Counted from the first letter of the stretch, positions 48,988-57,649 are shown. The stretch is 64,000 bases of DNA from Chloroflexota bacterium (GCA_009840165.1 VXOG01000104.1:1-64000); one strand, 5' to 3'. The notes: generated by a model not told the origin, from the sequence alone. Made by a program: numbers and translations.

Positions 48988-49052
48988 GCCGGCCTGATTA
49001 TTTCGCACTGTCCCCGCGCCGCGTTCGGCGCTTATGTCAAGGAGTCGCCAGA

Positions 49053-49565
49053 ATGACCACCGAAGTTTACGAATCTGTTCTGCACCCGGCTTCCCTGGTC
49101 GCCGAGTTGAAAAAGAACAACGTATCCCACGTTGTGTGGCTGCCCGACAGCGAGACCAACTTCCTCTACACCATGATGACGGAAGAGCCTTCGCTGGACC
49201 TGATCCCGGTGTGCCGCGAAGGCGAAACCATGGCGGTGGCGGCCGGCCTGTGGGTTGGCGGCGCGAACCCGGTGGTGCTGATCCAGAACACCGGAGTTTT
49301 CGAGGCCGGCGATTCCATACGCGGGTTGTGCCTTGACCTCAATCAGCCCCTGGTCATGCTGGTAGGATATCGCGGCTGGACCCGCCGCGGCCCCACGCCC
49401 GACTCCGCCGGTCGTTTCATCGAGCACATCCTCCACGCCTGGGGCATCAACTACTACCTGGTGGAAACCGATGACGACGCCGATCGCATCAGCATCGCCT
49501 TTGAAGAGTCCCAGCGCCTGAGCCGGCCCGTAGCCGTCCTGATCGGCACCGAGTTCGGCGCGTAG
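49053..49565 (+). CDS. ThDP-binding alpha-type subunit (sulfopyruvate-decarboxylase alpha-like)
   Basis: A 170-residue stand-alone Pyr domain of a ThDP enzyme with an AAGGAG site. Catalytic Glu is in PVCREGETMAVAAG (about 52-65) and the WLPDSETN opening is like the small alpha subunit of sulfopyruvate/phosphonopyruvate decarboxylase (ComD). The PP half is encoded by the gene at 49653, after a repeat-bearing gap. Length and split organisation match ComD/ComE. The 2-oxoacid substrate is inferred, not shown. Confidence 0.82.
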   Translation: MTTEVYESVLHPASLVAELKKNNVSHVVWLPDSETNFLYTMMTEEPSLDLIPVCREGETMAVAAGLWVGGANPVVLIQNTGVFEAGDSIRGLCLDLNQPLVMLVGYRGWTRRGPTPDSAGRFIEHILHAWGINYYLVETDDDADRISIAFEESQRLSRPVAVLIGTEFGA

Positions 49566-49585
49566 CCATCCCAACCCGCAAGACC

Positions 49586-49615
49586 GTCATTCCGGCGAAA
49601 GCCGGAATCCAGAAT
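49586..49615. repeat. ATTCCGGC GAAA GCCGGAAT palindromic repeat
   Basis: An 8-bp stem (49589-49596 / 49601-49608) with a GAAA loop, flanked by CGTC and CCAG, in the gap between the two ThDP subunit genes. It belongs to the class of short intergenic palindromes seen near 7090. Confidence 0.65.
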
Positions 49616-49652
49616 TCCCGTCATTGCAAAGCCGCCCCTGGAGAACACCGCC

Positions 49653-50249
49653 ATGATCAACAACACCGACGCTGTGCGCCTGATCGACAGCAAACGCGAA
49701 GAGGCCGTACTCATTCCGACCATGAACGCCGGCAACGTCCGCTTCGGACTGCCGTCCGTAACTTCCAACCAAATGCTTGACCTGCCGATATCCGGCGCGA
49801 TGGGCAAGGCCAGCAACGTCGGGTTGGGCATTGCATTGGCCCAGCCTGGGCGAAAGGTAATCGTGATGGATGGCGACGGCAGCCTGCTGATGAACCTGGG
49901 CGCGCTGGTGACCACCTCCACGAAAGCCCCCAAGAACTTCTACCACTTCCTGTTCAACAATGGCGTGTACGCGGTTACGGGCGGGCAGCCCATCCCCGGC
50001 TCCGATGGTGTGACTAATTGGGAAGAGATCGCCAAGGGCGCTGGATATGCGGCGGTGTTCTCTTTCGACAACTTGGAAGACTTGGCTACTGGAATTGACG
50101 AAGTACTGGCCGCCGAGGGCCCCGTGTTTGTGCATCTGGCCGTCGAGCCGGAGATAGAAAACACGCCGGTGCAGTTCCGCCAACGCGCCAGTCGCACTGC
50201 CCAGCAAGCCTACCAGGAAGTCACCGCCGCCCTGACCGGCGATGACTAA
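49653..50249 (+). CDS. ThDP-binding beta-type subunit (sulfopyruvate-decarboxylase beta-like)
   Basis: A 198-residue stand-alone PP domain. ThDP motif DGDGSLLMNLGAL (about 72-84) ends in the NN of LFNNGVYAVTGG (about 100-111), typical of ComE. It should form the active site together with the alpha-type subunit. It is followed by a terminator-like hairpin at 50277-50307. A third paralogous gene at 50560 resembles this subunit but lacks the motif. Confidence 0.85.
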   Translation: MINNTDAVRLIDSKREEAVLIPTMNAGNVRFGLPSVTSNQMLDLPISGAMGKASNVGLGIALAQPGRKVIVMDGDGSLLMNLGALVTTSTKAPKNFYHFLFNNGVYAVTGGQPIPGSDGVTNWEEIAKGAGYAAVFSFDNLEDLATGIDEVLAAEGPVFVHLAVEPEIENTPVQFRQRASRTAQQAYQEVTAALTGDD

Positions 50250-50276
50250 CCCGACCCTATCACATCCGACGACGAG

Positions 50277-50307
50277 CGGGGGCGAATTTGGTTCGCCCCC
50301 GTTATTT
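50277..50307 (+). terminator. Intrinsic terminator after the ThDP beta-type gene
   Basis: CGGGGGCGAA pairs with TTCGCCCCCG (10 bp) around TTTGG, followed by TTATTT. It probably ends most transcription before the small membrane protein gene. Confidence 0.65.
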
Positions 50308-50329
50308 GCATCAATCCGTTCCATTCGCC

Positions 50330-50563
50330 ATGAGGTTCCAACCGTTCAGCATTTTCGGCCGCCTGCTTGCCTCGGTCGTCGTCGTGGCCGGATTCTACCT
50401 GCTGTGGCTCGGTTTCGTGGAAAGCAACCTGGTGAAAGCAATACTCGGGGGCGTTCTGATTCCCGCCGGCCTCTACCTGATGGTATCCTCCCGGCGGAAA
50501 GAGATTCAACGCGAATCGGAATCCAACGACCCTGCCGAAGTTGCGCCGGATAAATCCGAATGA
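50330..50563 (+). CDS. Small two-helix membrane protein
   Basis: A 77-residue protein from ATG 50330 with two transmembrane helices (about 12-31 and 35-52), then a charged Arg/Lys/Glu tail. Its stop codon overlaps the start of the degenerate ThDP-subunit gene (shared bases 50560-50563), so the two are translationally coupled. It is not recognised; its linkage suggests a membrane anchor or partner for the following protein. Confidence 0.65.
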   Translation: MRFQPFSIFGRLLASVVVVAGFYLLWLGFVESNLVKAILGGVLIPAGLYLMVSSRRKEIQRESESNDPAEVAPDKSE

Positions 50564-51129
50564 TCCCGTCACGAGAAGTAGCCCGCGCTATCAACTACCA
50601 CCGTCAGGATGCCTTGGTGGTGTCCACGTCGGCGGCGCTGCGGGAGTGGCACCAGGTATCCGAGCGGCGGGACTTGGACGTTGACCTTTCGGATTGCATG
50701 GACCGCGCCCCCGCCGTCGGTTTGGGCCTTTCCCTGGCGCAACCGAACCGCCGTATCCTGGTGCTGGACTGCGATGCCACGCTGCGCACCGACCTGGCCG
50801 GCCTGGCCACCATCGGCGAGGTCGGGCCGGAAAACCTGGTGCATTTCGTTCTGGAAGACGCCGAACACACATCTACGGAAGGAATGCCGATAGCGGGTCT
50901 GGACCGGATCGATTTTGAAGGCATGGCGCGCAGCGCGGGGTATGCTCACGCCTGCCGCTACGACAACCTTGAAGAATTGCTCATCGGGATGGAGGAGCTG
51001 ATGCGCCGTCCCGGGCCGGTGCTGGTGGCAGTTAAGGTGGTTCCCGAACCGGAACCGTCGCCTTTCCCGGAGCGGAGCATGGCGGACGGATGGGCGCAGG
51101 TTCGCGTGGGCCTGGCCGCTCAGTCCTGA
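50560..51129 (+). CDS. Degenerate ThDP beta-type paralogue
   Basis: A 189-residue protein aligned over its length with the PP subunit at 49653 (GLGLSLAQPNRR, LVLD, FVLEDAEH, EGMPIAGLD, MARSAGYAHACRYDNLEEL). The ThDP-Mg motif, DGDGS in the active paralogue, reads DCDAT here, and the terminating NN is ED. It should not bind ThDP by the normal mechanism. It may be a regulatory or structural subunit, or a repurposed protein. Length and fold are intact. Confidence 0.72.
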   Translation: MIPSREVARAINYHRQDALVVSTSAALREWHQVSERRDLDVDLSDCMDRAPAVGLGLSLAQPNRRILVLDCDATLRTDLAGLATIGEVGPENLVHFVLEDAEHTSTEGMPIAGLDRIDFEGMARSAGYAHACRYDNLEELLIGMEELMRRPGPVLVAVKVVPEPEPSPFPERSMADGWAQVRVGLAAQS

Positions 51130-51138
51130 CCAGTAATC

Positions 51139-51519
51139 ATGCACCACTGGACTGTCGGCGGCGACATTCATATCGGTTGGCCCGACCACGGAGCCGCTGA
51201 GCGCAGGTACACCATCGTTGACCTGGACCTGTTCGGCAAGGTTTTCCGGGCCAGGGTCACTGACGGCCAACGCGAGGGCGGGTTCATGGTGATCTTCGAC
51301 TGCCCCAACGTGATACTTGAACAGCTGGCAGAGCAGGCGACCAACGCCCTGGGGTTCCGGGTGATCGTTTCCAGCCTGCGCACCAGCATCGAAGGCACGA
51401 TTGCGCGCAGTTTCGATTACGAATGGTATCCGACGCCGGAATACGAGGAACGCCCCCGCGCGTTGGCGACAACGCTGGCCAGCCTGTACAACGAAATTGC
51501 TCCCGGCCAGGCCGGTTAG
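51139..51519 (+). CDS. Hypothetical 126-residue protein
   Basis: Not recognised. It is soluble, with an N-terminal HHWTVGGDIHIGWPDHG, a central hydrophobic strand FMVIFDCPNVILEQL and a terminal aromatic DYEWYPTPEYEE segment. It begins 9 bases after the degenerate ThDP paralogue on the same strand, so probably the same operon. Its 3' end overlaps the convergent VWA gene by 4 bases. Confidence 0.55.
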   Translation: MHHWTVGGDIHIGWPDHGAAERRYTIVDLDLFGKVFRARVTDGQREGGFMVIFDCPNVILEQLAEQATNALGFRVIVSSLRTSIEGTIARSFDYEWYPTPEYEERPRALATTLASLYNEIAPGQAG

Positions 51520-52898
51520 CCCCCGCCCGGTATATTCGGATGCCCCCAAAGCGGGTGTCGGAAAGTCGGAGCCAGCGCGGGGTTCAGGTCGCGGCGAGAG
51601 CGCGCGGCGGTAGTGCCGTCGTGTGGGGCGGGGGCGGGTTTGAAATCTTCCTCGGAGCCACTGGATAGACGCTTGGATGACGGCAGCGGCCGGCGGTTGG
51701 AAAGGCGGTTCAGGTGCCGCGCCAGTTCCTGCAAGCTGTGCAGGTTGTGCGCGGGCATGAAGTCGTCGGTATAGGGCAAAGCCGCCTGCATTCCCCTGGT
51801 CAACGGCTGGTAGGTGGGGGATCCAAGCAATGGATTGAGCCAGATCAGTCGATGGCAACTGCGCTGGAGCCGGGCCATCTCGCGGGAAAGCAGGTCGGGG
51901 TCTCCGCGGTCCCAGCCGTCAGAGATGACCATGACTACTGCTCCGCCGCGCAGGACGCGTCGTGCCCATTGGTAGTTGAAGGCCTTGACCGCCTCTCCGA
52001 TGCGGGTGCCGCCGGCCCAGTCGGGCACCGCCTGCGCCACCCGTGCCACCGCTTGATCCACCCCACGAGCGGCGAGATGCCGAGTGATGCGAGTCAGCCG
52101 CGTGGCGAACAGGAACGCTTCGAGCTGCTGGCCGCTGACTGCGACGGTATGCACAAAATGGAGCAGCATCCGAGTATAGCGTTCCATGGAGCCGCTGACG
52201 TCGCAGATCAGGACCAGCGGGCGGGGTTTCGTCTTGCGTCTCCGATGGGCGAGATCAAGCATCTCGCCGCCGTGGGACAGACTCTTCCGCATTGAACGGC
52301 GCAAATCAATGACGCTGCCATCGCCCCAGGTCAGTCGGCGAGTGCGGCGTTGCCCAAGGTCCCAGGCTAATTCGGCCATGAGGGAACGGGCCGCTGATAC
52401 CTCTGCGAGGGTGAACTCGGCGAAATCACGCTGCCGCAGCACTTCGCGGGCGCTGAATGAGCGTTGCAGATCAACCACGGGCTGCCGGCCGTTCGCGTCT
52501 TCCGATTCCTGGTCGCCCGGCGGGCCGTCCGATGTATCCTCCCGGTGTGGCGCGACTCGCGGAGTTCGGTAACGCCGTTCCTCCCCCATGGAACGCAGGT
52601 CACGCATACTTCGCCCGTGGGCCGGCCGACGCCAGAACACCTGGAACGCTTCATCGAATAGGGGCAAGTCGGTGCGCCGGTGAACCAGCAAGGCGCGTGC
52701 CGCCAAGCGGAAGTCGTTGCGATTCCCGCCCAGGGGCACATACTCGGTGGCGCGCACCAGATCCAGCATGTTGGCTGACCCAACTTCCAAACCCAGGCGG
52801 CGCAGCACCTCGCCGAACATCAGCAGATTCGGCAAAATCGCGCCATCACCCACGTCGGCAGGCGCAGTGTTCATATTTATGTCAACGTTGGTAGTCAT
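51516..52898 (-). CDS. CoxE-like VWA-domain protein
   Basis: A 460-residue protein with a complete VWA domain. The MIDAS starts at ICDVSGSMERYT (about 232-243), TGGTRIG-type Thr is in AGGTRIGEAVKAF and the later Asp in ISDGWDRGD (about 324-332). The N-terminal 170 residues are the CoxE/YehP-like helical region. CoxE-type proteins work with a MoxR AAA ATPase, here at 55993, in assembling metal enzymes. The last ~60 residues form an unusual Pro/Ser/Arg-rich tail. It is the last gene of a minus-strand operon. Confidence 0.88.
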   Translation of the reverse strand: MTTNVDINMNTAPADVGDGAILPNLLMFGEVLRRLGLEVGSANMLDLVRATEYVPLGGNRNDFRLAARALLVHRRTDLPLFDEAFQVFWRRPAHGRSMRDLRSMGEERRYRTPRVAPHREDTSDGPPGDQESEDANGRQPVVDLQRSFSAREVLRQRDFAEFTLAEVSAARSLMAELAWDLGQRRTRRLTWGDGSVIDLRRSMRKSLSHGGEMLDLAHRRRKTKPRPLVLICDVSGSMERYTRMLLHFVHTVAVSGQQLEAFLFATRLTRITRHLAARGVDQAVARVAQAVPDWAGGTRIGEAVKAFNYQWARRVLRGGAVVMVISDGWDRGDPDLLSREMARLQRSCHRLIWLNPLLGSPTYQPLTRGMQAALPYTDDFMPAHNLHSLQELARHLNRLSNRRPLPSSKRLSSGSEEDFKPAPAPHDGTTAARSRRDLNPALAPTFRHPLWGHPNIPGGG

Positions 52899-52916
52899 CA
52901 GTTCACCGGAATACTA

Positions 52917-54191
52917 TCACATGAGCCGACCTTCAAATCGTCGCGGCAGGGCCGCGGCCGCCAGCACCGCCATCCCGGTCAACCCGCCCACCACCAGAAC
53001 ACCCGTGACCAGGGAATCCGTAACCTCGGCCAGCGCGCCAGCGAGCGCGGGGCCGCCGCCAAATCCAACCGCGCCGAAAGTTTGCACGAGGCCGGCTATC
53101 ACGGATACCTCACGGGTCCGAATTTCTTTGAACTCGAAGGGCAGTATTTCCATCGCCGGCACGAACGCCCACGCCAGTCCCATCCCGGTGAGTGATACTG
53201 CGGCCATAAACTCGTTGCCGGCCAGCAATGCCCCCAAAGTGGACAGCAGGTTGAGCAAAGCGGGCAGAATGACCATCACCCGCCGGTTGGTGATGTGGTT
53301 GAAAATCCAGCTGCCAAGCATTCCGCCGGGAACCAGCACGTAGTACAGGAACCCAAACAATATGCTGCCGGCGGATATCGCAACCCCACGCTCGGTTTCC
53401 AATATGATGGGCAGGAAAGTCAGCACGGTGGTCCAGGATGCCGACAGGCAGAGCATGACCACGCCCAGCAGCCAGGCGTGCGGATACCGTAACAAGGCCC
53501 CGACCAGCGATGCTTCCCGTTGGTCTTGCTCCGCTCCCGCATCAGTTTGCGTGGACTCGACCCGAGTGATCGCGGCGGGAGTCTCCTCCAAGCTTCGCGG
53601 AGCCTTCCAGGTCAATGCTGCCCAGGCCAACAGATGGCCGCCCAACAGGCCGGCTTGAAGAAAATATGCCAATCGCCAACTGTTCAACACGACGATGATT
53701 ATGGGGCTGAACGTCAACGCGGCGGCCATGAAGGTTGAGTGGAGCGAAAGGCCGACTGCGGTCACCGTAGAATACTGGCGCGGCGCCACCCACCACCGCA
53801 GCAGCAAAGGACGAGCCGGCGTCATTCCGGCTTGGGTCAACACCATCAGAAACCGCGACCCCAGCAGCGTCCAAAATCCTGTGGCTAGGCCCTGAGTGAA
53901 CAGAAAAGGGGTCATCAACGCCAAACCCACCAACACCCGGTAATTCGGGTTGAAGCGCGCTAACAGCACGCTGAAAGGCACCAGGCATACGGCGGAGGTG
54001 CCCCACGCTATGGCCTGCAACAGGCCAATTTGCAGATAGCTCAGGCCCAGGTCTTCCTGTAGGAAAGGCAGGAACAATCCAAAGCCGAAGGACGCCAACA
54101 CCACCGTGCTGTAATGCAGGCGGTTGAGCAGCAGAACCGCCCAACCGCGCGGCGATGTTCGGTTCGCGGAATCGGCCGGCGTTTGGGCCAA
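52917..54191 (-). CDS. MFS transporter
   Basis: A 424-residue major-facilitator protein with twelve predicted hydrophobic helices and the R/K-x-G-R-R-type loop between helices 2 and 3 only weakly kept. GFGLFLPFLQEDLGLSYLQIG (in pieces, about 36-56) and the GSRFLMVLTQAGMTPARPLLLRWW region (in pieces) are family-like. It resembles sugar-phosphate/organic-anion MFS exporters. Substrate unknown. It is located between the FAD oxidoreductase (7 bases apart) and the VWA gene (18 bases), so in the same operon. Confidence 0.87.
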   Translation of the reverse strand: MAQTPADSANRTSPRGWAVLLLNRLHYSTVVLASFGFGLFLPFLQEDLGLSYLQIGLLQAIAWGTSAVCLVPFSVLLARFNPNYRVLVGLALMTPFLFTQGLATGFWTLLGSRFLMVLTQAGMTPARPLLLRWWVAPRQYSTVTAVGLSLHSTFMAAALTFSPIIIVVLNSWRLAYFLQAGLLGGHLLAWAALTWKAPRSLEETPAAITRVESTQTDAGAEQDQREASLVGALLRYPHAWLLGVVMLCLSASWTTVLTFLPIILETERGVAISAGSILFGFLYYVLVPGGMLGSWIFNHITNRRVMVILPALLNLLSTLGALLAGNEFMAAVSLTGMGLAWAFVPAMEILPFEFKEIRTREVSVIAGLVQTFGAVGFGGGPALAGALAEVTDSLVTGVLVVGGLTGMAVLAAAALPRRFEGRLM

Positions 54192-54198
54192 AGCGTCG

Positions 54199-55383
54199 CT
54201 ACCGGTGGCCGGCTCGTGGATGCGCCATTTCTGCCACTTGCTCCCCTGTAAGCGTTGCGAACCTTTCGGGCCGGTATGGAGCCAGCACCGCGTCGGCGCG
54301 AACCCCCTCGCAGATTTCCAGCGCCGCCAGTTGGCTGATTACCGGAGCCAGGGTAACCCCACTGTGCGTGAGGGCGATGTACAGGTTGGGGGCCTCTGTC
54401 GCATATCCCAGGGTCGGGTAGCCATCCAAAGGCATGGGACGCCAGCCTACTGGAACCGGAACGGCCTTCGCCTCGGCAAGGCCGGGAAGATATTGCGCGG
54501 CCCGGGAAAGCAAATCGTCGGCGTGGGGCTGGGAGTCGTCCTCGGCCAGGCTCTCCTGATCACCTTCGCCGATCATAAAGCGGCCGTCGGCGCACTGGCG
54601 GAGGTGAATTTCACGGCGCCCGTCGCCCAGGGGCGGAGCATACACCACGGGAACGTTGTGCAGCAGCGGCGGCAACGGCGTGGTGCGGATGACGACGCCC
54701 GGACTCTCGGCCTGGGGAATATAGACGCCGGACGTGGCGGCAAGCGCCGTGGTGTCAGTTCCGGCGGCCAGGACCACGGTGTCCGCCTGGAAATCCCCTG
54801 AATCAGTCTGGACAGCGCGGATATTGCCGTCTGCGTCACGCTCAAAAGCTACGACCTCTACCCCGGTGACTATCGAGGCCTCAAACTCGTTCATGCGGCG
54901 GATGCAGGCGTCCACCACCATCTGGGGCTCAACCTGGCCTTCATTCTCACTGTACTCGGCGGCGGCAACCGGGCCGATTTCCAGTCCGGGTTCCAGCTCG
55001 GCTAATTCCCCCGCGGACACCCGGCGGCTGGGGTAGCCCCACGACTGCAACTGATTGACGCGGGCGATCAACTGCTCAGCGGCGGCGGGTTCGGTCTCCC
55101 AGGAAACCTTGCCGCCCCAGCGGAGGCCCACGTCCTCGCCGAGCGCGCCGGCGAAACGCGGCCACATTTCCAGGGAGCGCCGGTTCAGGTTATGGTAACC
55201 GATCGGTTCCTTGGCGCCGGCGTTGATCCACGCGAAACTGTGGCTGGACGCTCCGCTACCCGGCTCCGCTTTGTCAATGAGAGTAACCCGATGGCCGCGA
55301 GAGGCGATGCGCCAAGCAATGGAGGCACCGACGATGCCGGCGCCGATTACTACGACATGTTGGGTGTTTCTGCTAACGGTCAT
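54199..55383 (-). CDS. FAD-dependent DAO-family oxidoreductase
   Basis: A 394-residue flavoenzyme from the ATG at 55381-55383. Dinucleotide motif VVVIGAGIVGASIAWRIA is at about 9-26, followed by VTLIDKAEPG, and GWRPMPLDGYPTLGY is near 342-356. It resembles glycine/sarcosine oxidase or D-amino-acid dehydrogenase-type enzymes. The gene overlaps the acidic-protein gene upstream by 11 bases and is 7 bases from the MFS gene. Together with the MFS it may import and oxidise a small nitrogen compound; this is inference. Confidence 0.87.
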   Translation of the reverse strand: MTVSRNTQHVVVIGAGIVGASIAWRIASRGHRVTLIDKAEPGSGASSHSFAWINAGAKEPIGYHNLNRRSLEMWPRFAGALGEDVGLRWGGKVSWETEPAAAEQLIARVNQLQSWGYPSRRVSAGELAELEPGLEIGPVAAAEYSENEGQVEPQMVVDACIRRMNEFEASIVTGVEVVAFERDADGNIRAVQTDSGDFQADTVVLAAGTDTTALAATSGVYIPQAESPGVVIRTTPLPPLLHNVPVVYAPPLGDGRREIHLRQCADGRFMIGEGDQESLAEDDSQPHADDLLSRAAQYLPGLAEAKAVPVPVGWRPMPLDGYPTLGYATEAPNLYIALTHSGVTLAPVISQLAALEICEGVRADAVLAPYRPERFATLTGEQVAEMAHPRAGHR

Positions 55384-55927
55384 TGGGGCCACCACCATAA
55401 TCAAGATCCAGTCCCGGAACGCCCAAATCGGAAGCCAGTTGATCGAGGTCTATGTCATCGAAGTCTAGGTCTTCCAGTCCATCGTCCGGGTCGAGGACGT
55501 CCAACAAGGCGTGGTCAGCCAGCATTTTGATCATCATCAAAGGGGGCGCAGCGGCTTCGTAGTCCATTTCTCCCGCGATGACGTTCCTGAGGATTGGCAA
55601 AGCCCCTACGGCCTGAAGCATCGCCGCGCCTACAATGGTAGCTTCTTCGCTGTCATCATCGGACTCTAGGGTTCCCAGAGCCACCATTGCCATCATGGCT
55701 TCCTCATCGCCATCATCTGCCCGGTCCGAAATCACCAGAGCGATTCGCTCTGTAGCATCGATAAAATCCTGCTCATCCGGGTCGCTGGTGACGCAGGCGA
55801 AATACAGCATCAGTAGTTCCGACACGCTCCTGTCGCCGCTGGACAACAGGACATCGTTAACCAGTTCAACGTTCAATGGTGGGAATCCACTCAGGTCCGG
55901 GGATTCAAAAAAGCGGTCCACGTTCAT
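55373..55927 (-). CDS. Acidic hypothetical protein
   Basis: A 184-residue protein, strongly acidic with Asp-rich segments (DDGLEDLDFDDIDLDQL near 150-166; EADDGDEEAMM-type near 72-81) and several Ala/Met/Leu helices between. It is not recognised. The gene is 65 bases after MoxR and overlaps the next gene, so it is embedded in the MoxR/oxidase/MFS/VWA operon and may assist that complex. Confidence 0.65.
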   Translation of the reverse strand: MNVDRFFESPDLSGFPPLNVELVNDVLLSSGDRSVSELLMLYFACVTSDPDEQDFIDATERIALVISDRADDGDEEAMMAMVALGTLESDDDSEEATIVGAAMLQAVGALPILRNVIAGEMDYEAAAPPLMMIKMLADHALLDVLDPDDGLEDLDFDDIDLDQLASDLGVPGLDLDYGGGPNDR

Positions 55928-55992
55928 CTCCCAACTTGGTTAGAATCGGCTCTCAACTGATCCGCCACCGCGGTGCAGACGGCTGCACTGCG

Positions 55993-56982
55993 CTAGGCCC
56001 GACGACCGCCACGGCGTGGCCCCCGATTCTGCGAGCGCTCCAGGATGCCGCGGACGGGTTCGCCGCGCACGGCTTCGATATCGTCCTGGTATTTGAGCAT
56101 GATGCCCAGGGTGTCGTCGATAACCTCCGGTTCCAGCTGCCGCATATTCAGGGCCATCAGAGCGGAAGTCCAGTCAAGAGTCTCGGAAACCCCAGGAATC
56201 TTGTACAGTTCGGTATCCCGCAACTCCTGGATGAACGACGTCACCTGCTGGGCCAACTGCCGGGGCGCGTCGGGCAGCCGGGCGGTAACGATCTGAAGCT
56301 CTTTCTGGTAGTCGGGATAGTCCACCCAGTAGTACAGGCACCGCCGCTTGAGCGCGTCGTGCACCTCGCGGGTGCGGTTGGACGTGATGACGACCACCGG
56401 GGGATAGGCGGCCTGGAAGGAGCCAAGTTCCGGTATCGTGATCTGGTAGTCTGCAAGCAGTTCCAGCAGGAAACCCTCAAATTCCTCATCGGCGCGGTCC
56501 AGCTCGTCGATCAGCAATACCGGGGCGCGATCCCGAGACTCGTCGATGGCTTCCAGTAGTGGCCGCTTGATGAGGAACTGCGGGCTGAAAAGGTCAATGT
56601 CTGCATCAGCGCTTTCCTCCCCGCCGCGCCGCGCCTCCATAAGCCGGATTTCCAGCAGTTGCCGCGTGTGGTTCCACTCGTACACCGCGTGGTTGACGTC
56701 CAATCCCTCATAGCACTGCAAGCGGATGAGGTCGGTGTTGAGTCCGGCGGCCAGCGCGCGGGCGATCTCGGTTTTGCCTACGCCCGCTTCGCCTTCCAGA
56801 AACAGCGGGCGTTGTAATTTCAGGGACAGGAAGATGGCGATGGCCAATCCGCGATCCGTTATGTAAGCCTGGTCTCGGAGCAGATTCTGGACATCTTCTA
56901 CGGAGACGAGAACCGGAGAAATGGCGTCAGTTCGAACAGCAGTCAAAAGAAAGTCCCAGTGGTCAGAATCGTTCGAGGTCAT
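55993..56982 (-). CDS. MoxR-type AAA ATPase (CoxD-like)
   Basis: A 329-residue AAA+ ATPase. Walker A is GEAGVGKTEIA (about 62-72), Walker B is LLIDELDRAD (about 157-166), and sensor 1 is VVVITSNRTRE (about 199-209), with RRC as arginine-finger region. It resembles CoxD/MoxR, which remodels a metalloenzyme together with a VWA partner (CoxE-like gene at 51516). The partner is four genes away, separated by the acidic protein, FAD oxidoreductase and MFS genes, all co-directional. Confidence 0.9.
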   Translation of the reverse strand: MTSNDSDHWDFLLTAVRTDAISPVLVSVEDVQNLLRDQAYITDRGLAIAIFLSLKLQRPLFLEGEAGVGKTEIARALAAGLNTDLIRLQCYEGLDVNHAVYEWNHTRQLLEIRLMEARRGGEESADADIDLFSPQFLIKRPLLEAIDESRDRAPVLLIDELDRADEEFEGFLLELLADYQITIPELGSFQAAYPPVVVITSNRTREVHDALKRRCLYYWVDYPDYQKELQIVTARLPDAPRQLAQQVTSFIQELRDTELYKIPGVSETLDWTSALMALNMRQLEPEVIDDTLGIMLKYQDDIEAVRGEPVRGILERSQNRGPRRGGRRA

Positions 56983-57010
56983 TGTAACCCAATTATCAGA
57001 ATCGGGACTT

Positions 57011-57649
57011 TCAAGTTAGCCAACCCATCGCAAATTCATGCACCAATCCGCGCAGCGTTTCCCAGTGGCCGCCCAGGCTGGCGCGTTCCGCCTCAGTCAA
57101 TTTGTCGTAGGTCCGTGCGAACTCAGCGAAGTACCACAACGGGAAAACCCAGAATCCGTCTCCTTCCGTGGGATCACCCGCCTCATCCAGGCCATCCACG
57201 ATGCGGCCGGTGGCGCCCTGGACCTCCCACGACGCCAGGGTGCGCCCGCCTTCTGCAATCGCCAGCCCTTCAACAAAGGCGGCGGTGCGGTCAGAGCCGG
57301 AGTAGGGTTGCAGCAACTCCAACAGACGGCACTGACGCTCGCTGTCGTCGGCAGCCGGGCCCGCGAATCGCCGCGTGTAGCGGCTCTCCCAATTCGCTCC
57401 CAGGGCAGGAACCAACAGCCCGCCGTCGCTGGCAATCGCAATCATCCCCACCGCGCTGGACCATTCCTCTGCCTTGGCTCTGGCGATGGCTTCGTGAGTG
57501 TCGGCGGATTCGTCCGGCGACGCGGAAACCCCCAACTCCGCCGGAGTTACCGGAGCTACAGGCAGACCTTCGAACAGCCACCGCAGCATCCGCTGCTTGT
57601 CTTGGTTTCCGGTGGCGAGCAGCACCGGAAGTGGCCGTGCGGCGGGCAT
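57011..57649 (-). CDS. Ham1/RdgB-like nucleoside triphosphate pyrophosphatase
   Basis: A 212-residue protein of the Ham1 fold. LLATGNQDKQRML (about 10-22) is the conserved substrate strand-helix, and IASDGGLLVPALG (about 71-83) is the equivalent of the DSGL.V.AL block with Asp kept and Ser replaced by Gly. The C-terminal SHR-type motif is not seen. It hydrolyses ITP/dITP/XTP in canonical members; here specificity may differ. The start overlaps the stop of the 132-residue gene upstream. Confidence 0.8.
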   Translation of the reverse strand: MPAARPLPVLLATGNQDKQRMLRWLFEGLPVAPVTPAELGVSASPDESADTHEAIARAKAEEWSSAVGMIAIASDGGLLVPALGANWESRYTRRFAGPAADDSERQCRLLELLQPYSGSDRTAAFVEGLAIAEGGRTLASWEVQGATGRIVDGLDEAGDPTEGDGFWVFPLWYFAEFARTYDKLTEAERASLGGHWETLRGLVHEFAMGWLT

